Shown: piece by piece, positions 37,331-46,445 of the stretch
How positions within the stretch are numbered: the stretch's first letter is position 1
Layout of the letters: each line of letters starts with the position of its first letter
Assembly: GCA_022822085.1 (NCBI GenBank)
Contig: JAJECK010000153.1
Location: 1-64,000 of the forward strand
Source: Candidatus Poribacteria bacterium
Lineage (GTDB): Bacteria > Poribacteria > WGA-4E > WGA-3G
Length of the DNA: 64,000 nucleotides
Direction: 5' to 3'
Made by a program: the position numbers and the translations under genes
The notes under the pieces: model-generated
The model's input: the letters and a program-made list of their open reading frames with translations, nothing else
Told to the model about the DNA's origin: nothing
Database searches by the model: none

Positions 37331-38584
37331 ATGAAAGTTGATAATTCACAGCAGCATTCCCTGTTTAGAATACCTGTTCATTGCATATTGATTTTAGTTA
37401 TTCTTATGTTGCAGATACCGATTATAGTTAGTTCTGATAAATTGCCATCTGAAATGTCACAAGGCGCGCATTATGTTAGGCTAAAGATGTATCCTAAAGC
37501 AGTTGAGTCCTTTCAATTTAGATTATCAAAAAGACCGAATGATATTGATGCTTTGTTTGCATTGGCGAATGTCTATAAATTACAAGATGAATTGGAATTA
37601 GCTATAGAAACCATAGAAAAGATACTTTCAATTACGTACAAGAAAAAGAATCAGATAAATGACCGTATAGCCGGATTAACACATCTTTTGCTATCGGAAA
37701 TCTATTGCAAACAGAGCAAATTGGACGTTGCTGAAGTCCATGCCAAAGCTGCTGTTCAGAGATGTTCCTCAGTTGCTGATACCTATTATCGGCTTGGTTA
37801 TATTTACACGCATCAAGCCAAATTTGACGATGCCCTTTCTACGTTTAATCAAACGCTTTCCCTGAATCCAGATTTTGCTGAAGTGTATCAATGGCTTGGA
37901 TTAATTGCCCTGATGCAAGACAAGCCGAAGGAAGCGATTACGTATTATAAAACTGCGATACAGAAAAAGCCGTTTATTCAAAGTGCATATTATAATCTTG
38001 CTAAGGCATATAGATTAGTCGGCGACATGGAATCAGCATCAATGCAATTGAAATTATTCCAGAAGATGAAGGATTATTATGACCGGACTTACACAATTGA
38101 AGGCTTTTTAGCAGAAGATCCTACAAATGCATCGCTTCGCATGCAATTAGCAAAACTCCATGTAGAACATGAAAATATAGTGGCTGCAATTGCCACCTAT
38201 AATACAGTGATTCGGTTAAATCCGAAGTTTGCAGAAGGATATGATAAGTTGGGTAGGTTGTATATGGAATTAAACTCTCTACAACGTGCAATACCACTTT
38301 TCCATAAAGTTCTTGAATTGGAACCTAATAATGTTGAAGCGCATGTTAGATTAGGTTGGTTGTATTCCCAACAGGATTCTGATGAAAAGGCAATATCACA
38401 TCTGCAAATGGCAATTAAGATAAAACCTGAACATAGTTTGGCATATTACGGATTAGCTGAAATTTATGCACATCAGGGACATATAGATCAAGCAATTGAG
38501 ATATACCGCCATATTACAAAAATTGCACCTACTGATAGAGATGCTTGGACAGAAATGCGTAGATTAGAACGTATGAAGAAGTGA
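37331..38584 (+). CDS. Membrane-anchored or exported TPR repeat protein
   Basis: A 417-residue protein. One N-terminal hydrophobic helix (CILILVILMLQIPIIV) acts as signal or anchor, followed by about nine to ten tetratricopeptide repeats, for example 'DALSTFNQTLSLNPDFAEVY' and AIPLFHKVLELEPNNVEAHV. TPR arrays bind partner proteins in the periplasm. ATG 37331 is chosen, since the frame extends back through the CMD gene in another frame but that stretch does not look like protein. It is immediately followed (26 bases) by the CRTAC1-family gene, a pairing seen often in environmental bacteria, and is probably in the same operon as tatA and the CMD gene. Confidence 0.85.
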   Translation: MKVDNSQQHSLFRIPVHCILILVILMLQIPIIVSSDKLPSEMSQGAHYVRLKMYPKAVESFQFRLSKRPNDIDALFALANVYKLQDELELAIETIEKILSITYKKKNQINDRIAGLTHLLLSEIYCKQSKLDVAEVHAKAAVQRCSSVADTYYRLGYIYTHQAKFDDALSTFNQTLSLNPDFAEVYQWLGLIALMQDKPKEAITYYKTAIQKKPFIQSAYYNLAKAYRLVGDMESASMQLKLFQKMKDYYDRTYTIEGFLAEDPTNASLRMQLAKLHVEHENIVAAIATYNTVIRLNPKFAEGYDKLGRLYMELNSLQRAIPLFHKVLELEPNNVEAHVRLGWLYSQQDSDEKAISHLQMAIKIKPEHSLAYYGLAEIYAHQGHIDQAIEIYRHITKIAPTDRDAWTEMRRLERMKK

Positions 38585-38610
38585 GGACAGACGTATCTGT
38601 ATAATATATT

Positions 38611-40311
38611 ATGCACAATATCAGATCTAAAAGAACCTTAACTATCCCTCATTTTTGCCTCTCTCTATTTCTTTCGTCAATAATCTTATTATTCCATTAT
38701 GGTATAGCGAATTCGGAACAGATATTCTTGGATGTCACTGAATCTGCTGGCATACAGTTTGAACATACTGATGGTAGGAGTGGGAAAAGGTTATTCAATG
38801 AATTTCTCGGTTCTGGAGGAGGATTTTTTGACTATGATGGAGATGGGGATATAGATATCTATCTTATCAATGGGGCAATTCAAAATGGTAATTTAGACAA
38901 TATGTCACCTCATAATGTGCTGTACCGAAACGATGGAGATGGCACTTTTACGGATGTAACTAAAGCAGCCGGCGTTGGGAGTACTGCTTATGGAACAGGT
39001 GCTACAGTCGGAGATTATGACAACGATGGAGACCTTGATCTTTATGTGACAAACTTTGGAGAAGATCAACTCTATCAGAACCAAGGTGATGGGACATTTA
39101 AAGATGTAACAAAAGAGGCAGGCGTTGGTAATCAGGAATGGGGAACGAGTTGCGTCTTTGTTGATATTGATAACGAAGGTCATTTGGATATATATGTCGC
39201 GAATTATGCAAAATATAATCCAGAAGAAGATAAACCGTGTGATGAACGCGGTGTCCAGGTTTATTGTGGTCCTCACGCCTATCCTGCCGTTCACGATACT
39301 ATTTTCTTAAGTAATGGAGACCGGACGTTTACGGATGTGTCAAAGCGATACCGTCCCTCAGACCTGGCACCGATGCACGGGTTAGGTGTGACCTTTGGTG
39401 ATTATGACGGTGATGGGGATATGGATTTATATGTTGCCAACGATCAGGATCCGAACTTTCTATTTCAAAACGATGGAAAAGGTAAATTTTTAGAGGTTGC
39501 ATTAATTTCTGGTGTTTGCTACAATGATATGGGAAAAGAAGAAGCTGGTATGGGAACAGATTTCGGTGATTATAACAATGATGAGAAACTTGATATCACC
39601 GTCAGCAATTATCAAACCGAAACTAACACGCTCTACCATAATCACGATAGCAGTTTCTTCATTGACAGGACTATACCTTCAGGGATAGCAGAGATTACTC
39701 ACGGCTATCTCGGTTGGGGTATCAAGTTTTTTGATTATGACAACGATGGTTACCAAGATATTTTTGTTGCGAATGGACATTTGATGGATAATATCTCCGT
39801 GTTGGAGAAACATGTCTCATATCCGCAAAAAAATTTGTTGTTTAGGAATTTAGGGGATGGAACGTTTGCTAATGTCCTTTCCGATACAGATGGATTATCG
39901 TTGAAGAAGGTTAGTCGTGGTGCTGCTATTGGTGATTATGACAATGATGGTGATCTTGATATTTTAGTTACCAACTGCAATCAACGTGCAGATTTGCTAC
40001 AGAATACTGTTGGTAATAGGAACAATTGGATACAAATTCAATTAGATGGATTGAAAAGCAACCGTTCAGGTTTTGGAGCGAAAATAAAGGTTGTGACTGG
40101 TGATCATGTTCAGTACCGAGAGGTGCATAGTGGAGGTAGTTATCTCTCTTTCCATGACATACGTGCACATTTTGGTGTTGGAAAGGTAGAACAGATTGAT
40201 GTGCTTGAAGTTCGTTGGCCTTCGGGGCAAATTGATAAAAAAACAGGATTAGATGTCAATCAGAGATATTTAGTGATTGAAGGTAGAAAAATCATCCAAT
40301 TAGGCAATTAA
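38611..40311 (+). CDS. Secreted CRTAC1-family protein (FG-GAP/VCBS repeats plus ASPIC/UnbV domain)
   Basis: A 566-residue protein with a signal peptide (HFCLSLFLSSIILLFHYGIANS region). It has about seven FG-GAP/VCBS-type repeats with calcium-binding DxDxDG loops (DYDGDGDIDIYL, DYDNDGDLDLYVTN, DYDGDGDMDLYVAN and others), which should form an integrin-alpha-like beta-propeller. The C-terminal about 90 residues are an ASPIC/UnbV domain (SGFGAKIKVV, then VRWPSGQID). One calcium loop is degenerate (DYNNDEKLD). Family members are secreted or surface proteins whose function is largely unknown. The TPR gene upstream and LamG genes downstream suggest a cell-surface module. Confidence 0.9.
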   Translation: MHNIRSKRTLTIPHFCLSLFLSSIILLFHYGIANSEQIFLDVTESAGIQFEHTDGRSGKRLFNEFLGSGGGFFDYDGDGDIDIYLINGAIQNGNLDNMSPHNVLYRNDGDGTFTDVTKAAGVGSTAYGTGATVGDYDNDGDLDLYVTNFGEDQLYQNQGDGTFKDVTKEAGVGNQEWGTSCVFVDIDNEGHLDIYVANYAKYNPEEDKPCDERGVQVYCGPHAYPAVHDTIFLSNGDRTFTDVSKRYRPSDLAPMHGLGVTFGDYDGDGDMDLYVANDQDPNFLFQNDGKGKFLEVALISGVCYNDMGKEEAGMGTDFGDYNNDEKLDITVSNYQTETNTLYHNHDSSFFIDRTIPSGIAEITHGYLGWGIKFFDYDNDGYQDIFVANGHLMDNISVLEKHVSYPQKNLLFRNLGDGTFANVLSDTDGLSLKKVSRGAAIGDYDNDGDLDILVTNCNQRADLLQNTVGNRNNWIQIQLDGLKSNRSGFGAKIKVVTGDHVQYREVHSGGSYLSFHDIRAHFGVGKVEQIDVLEVRWPSGQIDKKTGLDVNQRYLVIEGRKIIQLGN

Positions 40312-40351
40312 ATATTGGCATTTATACGGTTAAAAAGTATAGTGAGGAAAT

Positions 40352-41137
40352 ATGAAAATAATTTTACTTGTTTTAACCTTATTTTTCATTGTAGGTTCTG
40401 CGGTGTTTGCTGCTAATGAACCCGAGGATGCGCTTATTCTCTACATGTCGTTTGATACGATTAATGGGAAAGAGACAATTGACCATTCAAAGTACGGAAA
40501 TCATGGTGAAATGAAGGGTGATCCAAAACACGTGAAAGGAAAATTTGGAAAAGCTCTCCAACTTAACGGTGAGGACGCATATATCGAAATCCCCCATCAT
40601 GAATCCCTCACTGTAACGAAAGAAGTGACTGTAATGGTTTGGATTAATATTGGTCGTCATTCCGGTCCTGGCGGTGTCAATTGGCAAGGGATAACTGCTA
40701 AAGGCAACGGACCTCGTTCTTACAGTTTTTATACCCATTTACCAACGAAATGTTTACACCTTAGTATTGGTCCGGCAGGTGGTTTCGGTGGTAGTACCTG
40801 CGACACACCCATCAGTTTAAACGAGTGGAATCATGTTGTTGCCCAACTTGATAATGGGACACATCGTTATTATATTAATGGAGAGATGGTCAAGGAGATT
40901 GTAGGGAAAGTGGATGCCCTTGGCAACGCTGATACAGCCCCTGTTGCGGTCGGTGCCGCAGGGCCAGGGAATATCAGGTATTTACTCGGTATGATAGATG
41001 AAGTGCGTATTTGGAACCGTGCCCTCTCTGAAGAAGAGGTAAATGAACATAAAGATAAAGGACACTTTGAGATATTTGCTGTTGATCCACGGAATAAACT
41101 AACCATTACTTGGGGTAACCTGAAAGTTCAACAGTGA
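40352..41137 (+). CDS. Secreted LamG-domain protein, tandem copy A
   Basis: A 261-residue protein with signal peptide (IILLVLTLFFIVGSAVFA) and one LamG domain (LYMSFDTINGKETIDHSKYG, then WNHVVAQLDNGTHRYYING, then MIDEVRIWNRALSEEEV). It ends PRNKLTITWGNLKVQQ, carrying the shared C-terminal Trp-Gly motif. It is the first of three clearly homologous tandem genes (also 41233 and 42100). A 'PRSYSFYT' segment in the middle is common to all three. Gaps of 95 and 90 bases separate the copies, each with its own ribosome-binding site. The likely role is glycan binding or adhesion at the cell surface. Confidence 0.87.
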   Translation: MKIILLVLTLFFIVGSAVFAANEPEDALILYMSFDTINGKETIDHSKYGNHGEMKGDPKHVKGKFGKALQLNGEDAYIEIPHHESLTVTKEVTVMVWINIGRHSGPGGVNWQGITAKGNGPRSYSFYTHLPTKCLHLSIGPAGGFGGSTCDTPISLNEWNHVVAQLDNGTHRYYINGEMVKEIVGKVDALGNADTAPVAVGAAGPGNIRYLLGMIDEVRIWNRALSEEEVNEHKDKGHFEIFAVDPRNKLTITWGNLKVQQ

Positions 41138-41142
41138 TAGGA

Positions 41143-41162
41143 TGGACGAATATAATTTCGTC
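41143..41162 (+). terminator. Short hairpin between LamG copies A and B
   Basis: A 7-bp stem ggacgaa/ttcgtcc with a 6-base loop lies six bases after the stop of copy A. There is no strong T-run, so it may be a weak terminator or an mRNA-stabilising stem. Confidence 0.35.
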
Positions 41163-41232
41163 CTAATAAAGTTACAAATTATATATTAGATATGTATGTG
41201 TAACTAAAATAAATTATAAACAGGAGATTAAA

Positions 41233-42009
41233 ATGAAACACTTAATTATAACTTTACTTATTCTAATGCTTGTCGCACCGTTTGTGCAAGCAGCAACTGA
41301 TCCAGAGGATTCGCTCATTCTTTATATGTCGTTCGATACGGTTGATGGTAAAACCACCATTGATCATTCCAAGTATGGGAACAACGGTGAAATGATGGGT
41401 GATCCGAAGCATGTTGCTGGTAAATTTGGAAAAGCATTGGAATTCAACGGTACGACCGATTGGATTGAAATACCTCATGATGATATCCTGACCGTAGATG
41501 AGAATGTCACCGTCATGGCTTGGATTCATACAGAAAGACATACAGGCCCCGGTGGCCAGCGTTGGCAAGGTATTGTAGCAAAAGGCAACGCTCCGCGTTC
41601 CTACAGTTTCTATACGGAATCACCGAGTGAATGTCTTCATCTCAGTGTTGGCGGCCAAGGCAGTGTTTGCAATGGAAAAGTTGCACTCAATGAGTGGGTG
41701 CATGTTACTGGACAGGTGGAAGGTAACACACACCGCTATTGGATAAATGGAGAGAGTGCAGGTGAATTTGGTGGCAAAAATCCACCACCTGGTAAAGCTG
41801 ACACTTCTGTGGTCTTTATTGGAACTACCGCGGAAGGAGCTGGACGAAGGTTCCTCGGTATGATAGATGAGGTGCGTATTTGGAACCGTGCTCTTAGTGA
41901 AAAAGAAGTCAATGAACAGATGGAGAAGGACCATTTTGAGCTTTTCCCTGTTGATCCACGACATAAAGTGGCAACTACCTGGGGAACGATAAAAGGTCAA
42001 AGACACTAA
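41233..42009 (+). CDS. Secreted LamG-domain protein, tandem copy B
   Basis: A 258-residue paralogue of the flanking LamG genes: signal peptide (LIITLLILMLVAPFVQA), LamG domain (LYMSFDTVDGKTTIDHSKYG; WIEIPHDDILTVDENVTVM; FLGMIDEVRIWNRALSE) and the C-terminal PRHKVATTWGTIKGQRH. 'SPSECLHLSVGG' is nearly identical in copy C. Close similarity of A, B and C indicates local duplication. caggag lies eight bases before ATG. Two Cys (in SECLHL and VCNGK) could form a disulfide, as in the other copies. Confidence 0.87.
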   Translation: MKHLIITLLILMLVAPFVQAATDPEDSLILYMSFDTVDGKTTIDHSKYGNNGEMMGDPKHVAGKFGKALEFNGTTDWIEIPHDDILTVDENVTVMAWIHTERHTGPGGQRWQGIVAKGNAPRSYSFYTESPSECLHLSVGGQGSVCNGKVALNEWVHVTGQVEGNTHRYWINGESAGEFGGKNPPPGKADTSVVFIGTTAEGAGRRFLGMIDEVRIWNRALSEKEVNEQMEKDHFELFPVDPRHKVATTWGTIKGQRH

Positions 42010-42099
42010 TTTTTTTATTTGATAAATTTTTATCAATAATCTATAAAAAACACTTCAAGTTTGCTTGAAGAAAATAATAATTTGGAGGAAAACCAAATA

Positions 42100-42867
42100 A
42101 TGAGATATTTGTTTTTAATGTTTATTTTCACTGCGTTTATAGTAACATTTGCACATGCAGCAGTAGATTCCGAGGAAAACCTAATCCTCTATTTCTCATT
42201 TGATGAAGTAGATGGAAAGACAGCAATTGACCATTCTCAATATGGGAATAATGGTGAAATAATGGGTGACCCGCAGTTGGCTGATGGAAAGTTCGGGAAA
42301 GCTATGAAATTTAATGGTGAAACGGATTGGATAGAAGTGCCTCATGATGATATTCTTACTGTTGAAACAAGTGTAACGGTGATGGCTTGGATCAATGCTG
42401 AGAGGCACATGGGACCCAATAACCAACGTTGGCAAGGGATTCTGTCCAAAGGTAACAGTCCACGTTCTTATAGTTTCTACACTGAATCTCCGAGCGAATG
42501 TTTGCATCTGAGTGCTGGTGGTGGTAGTGTATGTACGGGAAAGATAGAACTCAATAAATGGGCGCATGTTGTTGGACAAGTAGATGATGGCACACATAGG
42601 TATTGGTTAAATGGCGAAAACGTTGGGGAATTTGGTGGGAAAAGTGCTTTACCTGGTGCTGCGGATACCTCTCCCGTGTTTGTTGGAACAACTGCGGAAG
42701 GGGCAAATAGAAGGTTCCTCGGTTTGATTGATGAGGTTCGCATTTGGAACCGTGCTCTCAGTGAAGAAGAAGTTATACGAGAGATGAATATTGGGGTTGA
42801 ACGTGGTACTGCTGTTGAGGCATTGGACAAATTAGCCACAAGATGGGGTTCCTTAAAATCCTATTAA
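42100..42867 (+). CDS. Secreted LamG-domain protein, tandem copy C
   Basis: A 255-residue third tandem LamG paralogue, closest to copy B (QRWQGI.SKGN.PRSYSFYT pattern). The signal peptide is YLFLMFIFTAFIVTFAHA. The domain is followed by a slightly longer linker (MNIGVERGTAVEAL) and the C-terminal motif KLATRWGSLKSY. ATG 42100 is chosen, with ggagga upstream, since the in-frame TTG at 42061 precedes a Glu/Asn-rich stretch unlike a signal peptide. A terminator-like hairpin lies downstream at 42913. Confidence 0.86.
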   Translation: MRYLFLMFIFTAFIVTFAHAAVDSEENLILYFSFDEVDGKTAIDHSQYGNNGEIMGDPQLADGKFGKAMKFNGETDWIEVPHDDILTVETSVTVMAWINAERHMGPNNQRWQGILSKGNSPRSYSFYTESPSECLHLSAGGGSVCTGKIELNKWAHVVGQVDDGTHRYWLNGENVGEFGGKSALPGAADTSPVFVGTTAEGANRRFLGLIDEVRIWNRALSEEEVIREMNIGVERGTAVEALDKLATRWGSLKSY

Positions 42868-42912
42868 TTTAATTTCGAAATTCATTTTAATTTTATTTGT
42901 GTGTTTAATGAT

Positions 42913-42945
42913 AGGTGAACTCATGTGGGTTCACCTTCATTTTTG
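42913..42945 (+). terminator. Probable intrinsic terminator after the LamG cluster
   Basis: A perfect 8-bp stem aggtgaac/gttcacct with an 8-base loop is followed by tcattttt, 46 bases after the stop of LamG copy C. It would end transcription of the tandem cluster before the cupin gene. Confidence 0.7.
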
Positions 42946-43002
42946 AAATAGTGTTGGGTGATGTATAATATCCTTCTAATTTACAAAGGAGTGTTGATCA
43001 AA

Positions 43003-43404
43003 GTGAATGGTAAATTTATAGCATCTTCAGAAGTTGAAAGAGATGAATTAGATTGGGGAACGATTGGATGGCTGAGTCGTCCTGCAACGACAGGTGGGAA
43101 AGATATTGTTGCCATGGAAGTTAGTCTTTCGCCTGGTTTCGGACATGATTTTCATAAACATCCTGACCAAGAAGAGGTGATTTATGTAATTGAAGGCAGC
43201 GTGGAACAGTGGCTTGAGGATAAGAAACAAATTCTCAAGGCAGGTGATTCAGTCTTCATTGCTGCGGATGTGGTGCATGCTTCCTTTAATGTTTCTAATC
43301 AACCTGCGAAGTTGTTTGTTACGCTAAGTCCAAGTATGGGTGAGGAAGGATATCAATTGATTGATGTATATGATGAAGCTCCTTGGAACACGCTCCGCTC
43401 GTAA
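43003..43404 (+). CDS. Cupin-domain protein
   Basis: About 133 residues forming a single small beta-barrel of the cupin type. The first motif is present as 'GFGHDFHKHPDQEEVIYVIEG' (landmark from about residue 46; H-x3-H then Glu), and the second as AGDSVFIAADVVHASFNV with its terminal His. These residues normally bind a metal ion. Function is not predictable from the domain alone; small cupins include isomerases, dioxygenases and sensors. The start is uncertain: GTG 43003 has aaaggag 11 bases upstream, TTG 42994 is nearer, and the frame extends back to 42958. Confidence 0.85.
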   Translation: MNGKFIASSEVERDELDWGTIGWLSRPATTGGKDIVAMEVSLSPGFGHDFHKHPDQEEVIYVIEGSVEQWLEDKKQILKAGDSVFIAADVVHASFNVSNQPAKLFVTLSPSMGEEGYQLIDVYDEAPWNTLRS

Positions 43405-43554
43405 CCGAACAAAATTAGTACCATGTAATTCTCACGATTTATGTTTGTTAACAGTAAAATGTAGATAATCTAAAGGGGTTTAACTACAAACAAGTTGCTA
43501 AATTGTATCCTAAAAGTTTATAATGAATTATAACTATAGTTTGGGTAGGTATTT

Positions 43555-44385
43555 ATGCTTGGTATGCCCGCATCTGAATCATCATTACAACTCAGGCAAC
43601 GGATGCGTGAGTTTTACGAGACATCCGAATCATATAAAGAACTCTTAGCTGCACACGATGAAGACTATCTAAGACATTACATAGCATTGGTAAAAAGATA
43701 TTCAGCATCGGGAGCAAAGATATTAGATCTTGGTTGCGGTAATGGTATCTCTTCTCGCGAATTAAATCAAGCGGGTTATGATGTCGTTGGAACTGATATA
43801 TCTCCGCTTTTCCTTGAAGACGCTTGTAAATGGGAAAATGAATGGTTGAAATATCAGGTTTGTGATGTCGTTGAATTGCCTTATGCTGATGAGTCGTTTG
43901 ATGTTATCTGTTCAAATGAATTAATTGAACATCTACCAGATGTAGAGACAGCATTATCGGAGATGGTACGAGTTGTTCGGAGTGGTGGGAAGGTGATTCT
44001 TTCTGGACCGAATCTATGTTCACCGATAACACCTTTTATTGACTGGATTCGCCTGATATTTGGTAAATCGGGTAGACCGGTTTGGGGTGAAACGAAAAAG
44101 CAAGCATTTCAGCAGTTTGTCCAGAATTGTAAATACTATATTAGAAAGCGTTACATGTCCAAGACACCGCAATTCATTTATCGCGATCCGGATCTTCAAG
44201 TAGATGCAATTGGCGGAGATGCGGATAGTGCCTATTATGCTAACCCGATAGATTTGGCACAATACTTTAAGATGAATGGATTTACTATCGTAAAGAAAGC
44301 AGTGGGATTTGGATTAAAAGGGAGATTTGTTGCAAAGATTTTTCCATATATCAGTCCCTATATTACTATGGTTGTGCAGAAATGA
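43555..44385 (+). CDS. Class I SAM-dependent methyltransferase
   Basis: A 276-residue protein with a Methyltransf_11/25-type fold. Motif I is ILDLGCGNGISSRELNQAG, followed by VGTDISPLF, then FDVICSNELIEHLPD and a 'VVRSGGKVILSGPN' strand. Such proteins methylate small molecules, often sugars, quinones or lipids. The C-terminal part (about 150-276) is larger than a minimal methyltransferase and includes a Lys/Arg-rich helix (KYYIRKRYMSKT). The next gene begins four bases before its stop (ATGA overlap), so the two are translated together. Substrate unknown; surface-polysaccharide modification is plausible. Confidence 0.85.
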   Translation: MLGMPASESSLQLRQRMREFYETSESYKELLAAHDEDYLRHYIALVKRYSASGAKILDLGCGNGISSRELNQAGYDVVGTDISPLFLEDACKWENEWLKYQVCDVVELPYADESFDVICSNELIEHLPDVETALSEMVRVVRSGGKVILSGPNLCSPITPFIDWIRLIFGKSGRPVWGETKKQAFQQFVQNCKYYIRKRYMSKTPQFIYRDPDLQVDAIGGDADSAYYANPIDLAQYFKMNGFTIVKKAVGFGLKGRFVAKIFPYISPYITMVVQK

Positions 44386-45221
44386 ACATTCGTGCAGATG
44401 ATTTTGTGTTAGAGATTGGCAGTGGTCATAATCCGAATGTCCGTTCAGATGTATTATGTGACAAATTTATAGATGATGACGAACAACGCGGTGGTATGAT
44501 CGTAACGGATCGTCCCATGGTTGAAGCAGATGGTCAATATCTTCCGTTCGTAGATCGTGCGTTTGATTATGTCATTTGTAGGCATGTATTAGAACATGTT
44601 GAGGATCCCGATTTATTGTTGTCGGAGTTGATGCGTGTTGCATCAAGAGGATATATTGAAACACCATCAGAAATCGGAGAGCGTATCTATGGGTGGCATT
44701 ATCATAATTGGGTTGTTAACCATATTAATGGTCATCTTGTCTTACATAAGAATCCGAAACGCGCTGAATTTGGGCAGCTTTTCCATACATTAGCAGCACA
44801 AGATAGGTATTGGAGAAAGTTCCATATTATGCACCACGACCTTTTTCTTGTACAATACGAATGGGACGGGAAGATACATTACAAGATATTGCGTGCGACA
44901 GAATCACCTCTTAACTTGTCATGTCCACAGACAATTGAAAGACTATTGGCATTTGATAGAGCAGAACAGACTCATAAGGAATTTTGGTTAATGCTCAAAA
45001 GTGTGGTGCCACGTGGTATTGTATCCCGTACCAAATCACTTTTGGCAAGAAATCGGATAGGTCGACCAACCAAATCACTGAAGGAAATTATTATCTGTCC
45101 GAAGTGTAAGGCAGATGTTATTTGGAACGAAGATCAGATTGTTTGTAAAAATTGTGATAAGTCCTTTCCAATAGTTGATGGAATTCCAAGAATGAATGTA
45201 ATGCCAATGGTGTCCTCATAA
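44382..45221 (+). CDS. Methyltransferase-like protein with C-terminal Trm112-like zinc ribbon
   Basis: A 279-residue protein starting inside the stop of the previous gene (ATGA). The first half is a degenerate Rossmann methyltransferase (FVLEIGSGHNPN; later YVICRHVLEHVEDPDLLL). The C-terminus has a zinc-ribbon pattern C-x2-C...C-x2-C (IICPKCKADV and VCKNCDKSFP) followed by IVDGIPRM, as in Trm112/YcaR-type domains. In other systems Trm112 domains stabilise methyltransferases. Fusion to one while overlapping a second methyltransferase suggests the pair works as a heterodimer (inference). Confidence 0.8.
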   Translation: MNIRADDFVLEIGSGHNPNVRSDVLCDKFIDDDEQRGGMIVTDRPMVEADGQYLPFVDRAFDYVICRHVLEHVEDPDLLLSELMRVASRGYIETPSEIGERIYGWHYHNWVVNHINGHLVLHKNPKRAEFGQLFHTLAAQDRYWRKFHIMHHDLFLVQYEWDGKIHYKILRATESPLNLSCPQTIERLLAFDRAEQTHKEFWLMLKSVVPRGIVSRTKSLLARNRIGRPTKSLKEIIICPKCKADVIWNEDQIVCKNCDKSFPIVDGIPRMNVMPMVSS

Positions 45222-45266
45222 TATCTAATTTTATAAACCAATAAATACATTATATAAAATAAAGAA

Positions 45267-46223
45267 ATGAATACAAACAACATAGAAGACAGAAATATTG
45301 TCATAATAGGTGGCGGGACTGCAGGCTTTGCTGCAGGTGTTTACACCTCTCGTGCGATGTTGGAACCTGTTCTGATTACGGGTGAGGCACTGGGAGGACA
45401 ACTTTCCTTAACGCTCGATCTTGAGAACTATCCAGGATTTTTTGGGAATGAAGCATCAGTCTTTATTCAAGGTATGCAGGAACAGGCGGAACGTTTCGGA
45501 ACTGAAGTCAAATTTGATACTGTTACGTCTGTTGATTTTGAAAAACACCCATTTATCGTGAACACTTATGAAAAAGAGTACCATGCCAAATCTGTGATAA
45601 TATGTACGGGGGCATCACCGAGAACGCTCAATATTGATGGTGAAGAGGGTTATGGTGGACGTGGTGTTTCCTATTGTGCTACATGTGATGGATTTTTCTT
45701 TCAAGATCAACGATTAATCGTTGTTGGTGGAGGAGATGCTGCATTGGAAGAAGGTATCTTTTTAACGAAATATGCCTCCGAAGTATATATTGTCCATCGA
45801 CGTGACCAACTGCGTGCCAGTCAAATAATGCAGGAACGCGCATTTAAGAACGATAAGATCAAGTTTATTTGGGATACCATCGTTGAAGAAATATGTGGTG
45901 ATGATGATAAGGTAACTGGTGCCAAACTCAAGAATGTCAAAACTGGTAAGACCGAACTTTTTCCCATTGATGGTGTGTTCATCTTTATAGGGCATATTCC
46001 GAACACAGAGTTGTTCACAGATGTCATAAATATGGACGACCAAGGTTATATCGTCGTTGATGCGATGCAACGGACAAATATAGATGGCGTTTATGCTGCA
46101 GGTGATGTGCATGATCACGTATTCCGTCAAGCGATAACCGCTGCGGGGGCGGGTGCTGCTGCGGCGATTGCCTCAGAGAAATTCATTGCAGAATTGGAGA
46201 ACCGTGCTTATCCTGGGAATTAA
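45267..46223 (+). CDS. trxB: Thioredoxin reductase
   Basis: A 318-residue flavoprotein with N-terminal FAD motif VIIGGGTAGFAAGVYTSR, the redox-active Cys137-Ala-Thr-Cys140 (VSYCATCDGFFF), the NAD(P)H-binding motif VVGGGDAALEEGIFL and the C-terminal FAD motif GVYAAGDVHDH. It passes electrons from NADPH to thioredoxin, which supports MsrA (30395) and ribonucleotide reductase. The NADPH-binding 'HRR' of VYIVHRRDQLRASQ is retained, consistent with NADPH preference. Length is typical. Start ATG 45267 lacks a strong Shine-Dalgarno. It is a single gene. Confidence 0.94.
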   Translation: MNTNNIEDRNIVIIGGGTAGFAAGVYTSRAMLEPVLITGEALGGQLSLTLDLENYPGFFGNEASVFIQGMQEQAERFGTEVKFDTVTSVDFEKHPFIVNTYEKEYHAKSVIICTGASPRTLNIDGEEGYGGRGVSYCATCDGFFFQDQRLIVVGGGDAALEEGIFLTKYASEVYIVHRRDQLRASQIMQERAFKNDKIKFIWDTIVEEICGDDDKVTGAKLKNVKTGKTELFPIDGVFIFIGHIPNTELFTDVINMDDQGYIVVDAMQRTNIDGVYAAGDVHDHVFRQAITAAGAGAAAAIASEKFIAELENRAYPGN

Positions 46224-46445
46224 ATGGGGCAAACTGCTAATTTGCGATCATATCCCACGATATAAACGTCCTAAATGTCTGAATCGTGGATTAAACAGAA
46301 ATAGTTTGATATTCCACGCAATTTTGTGATAAACTTTTGAAAGACATACTCAAAATCTCTCATTTTCAAGTTTTTTCAATTTCATATCGAATTTTGAGCG
46401 AGTTCTGATTGATAGCGTTTGCACATACCAAGAAGGAGAGAATCT

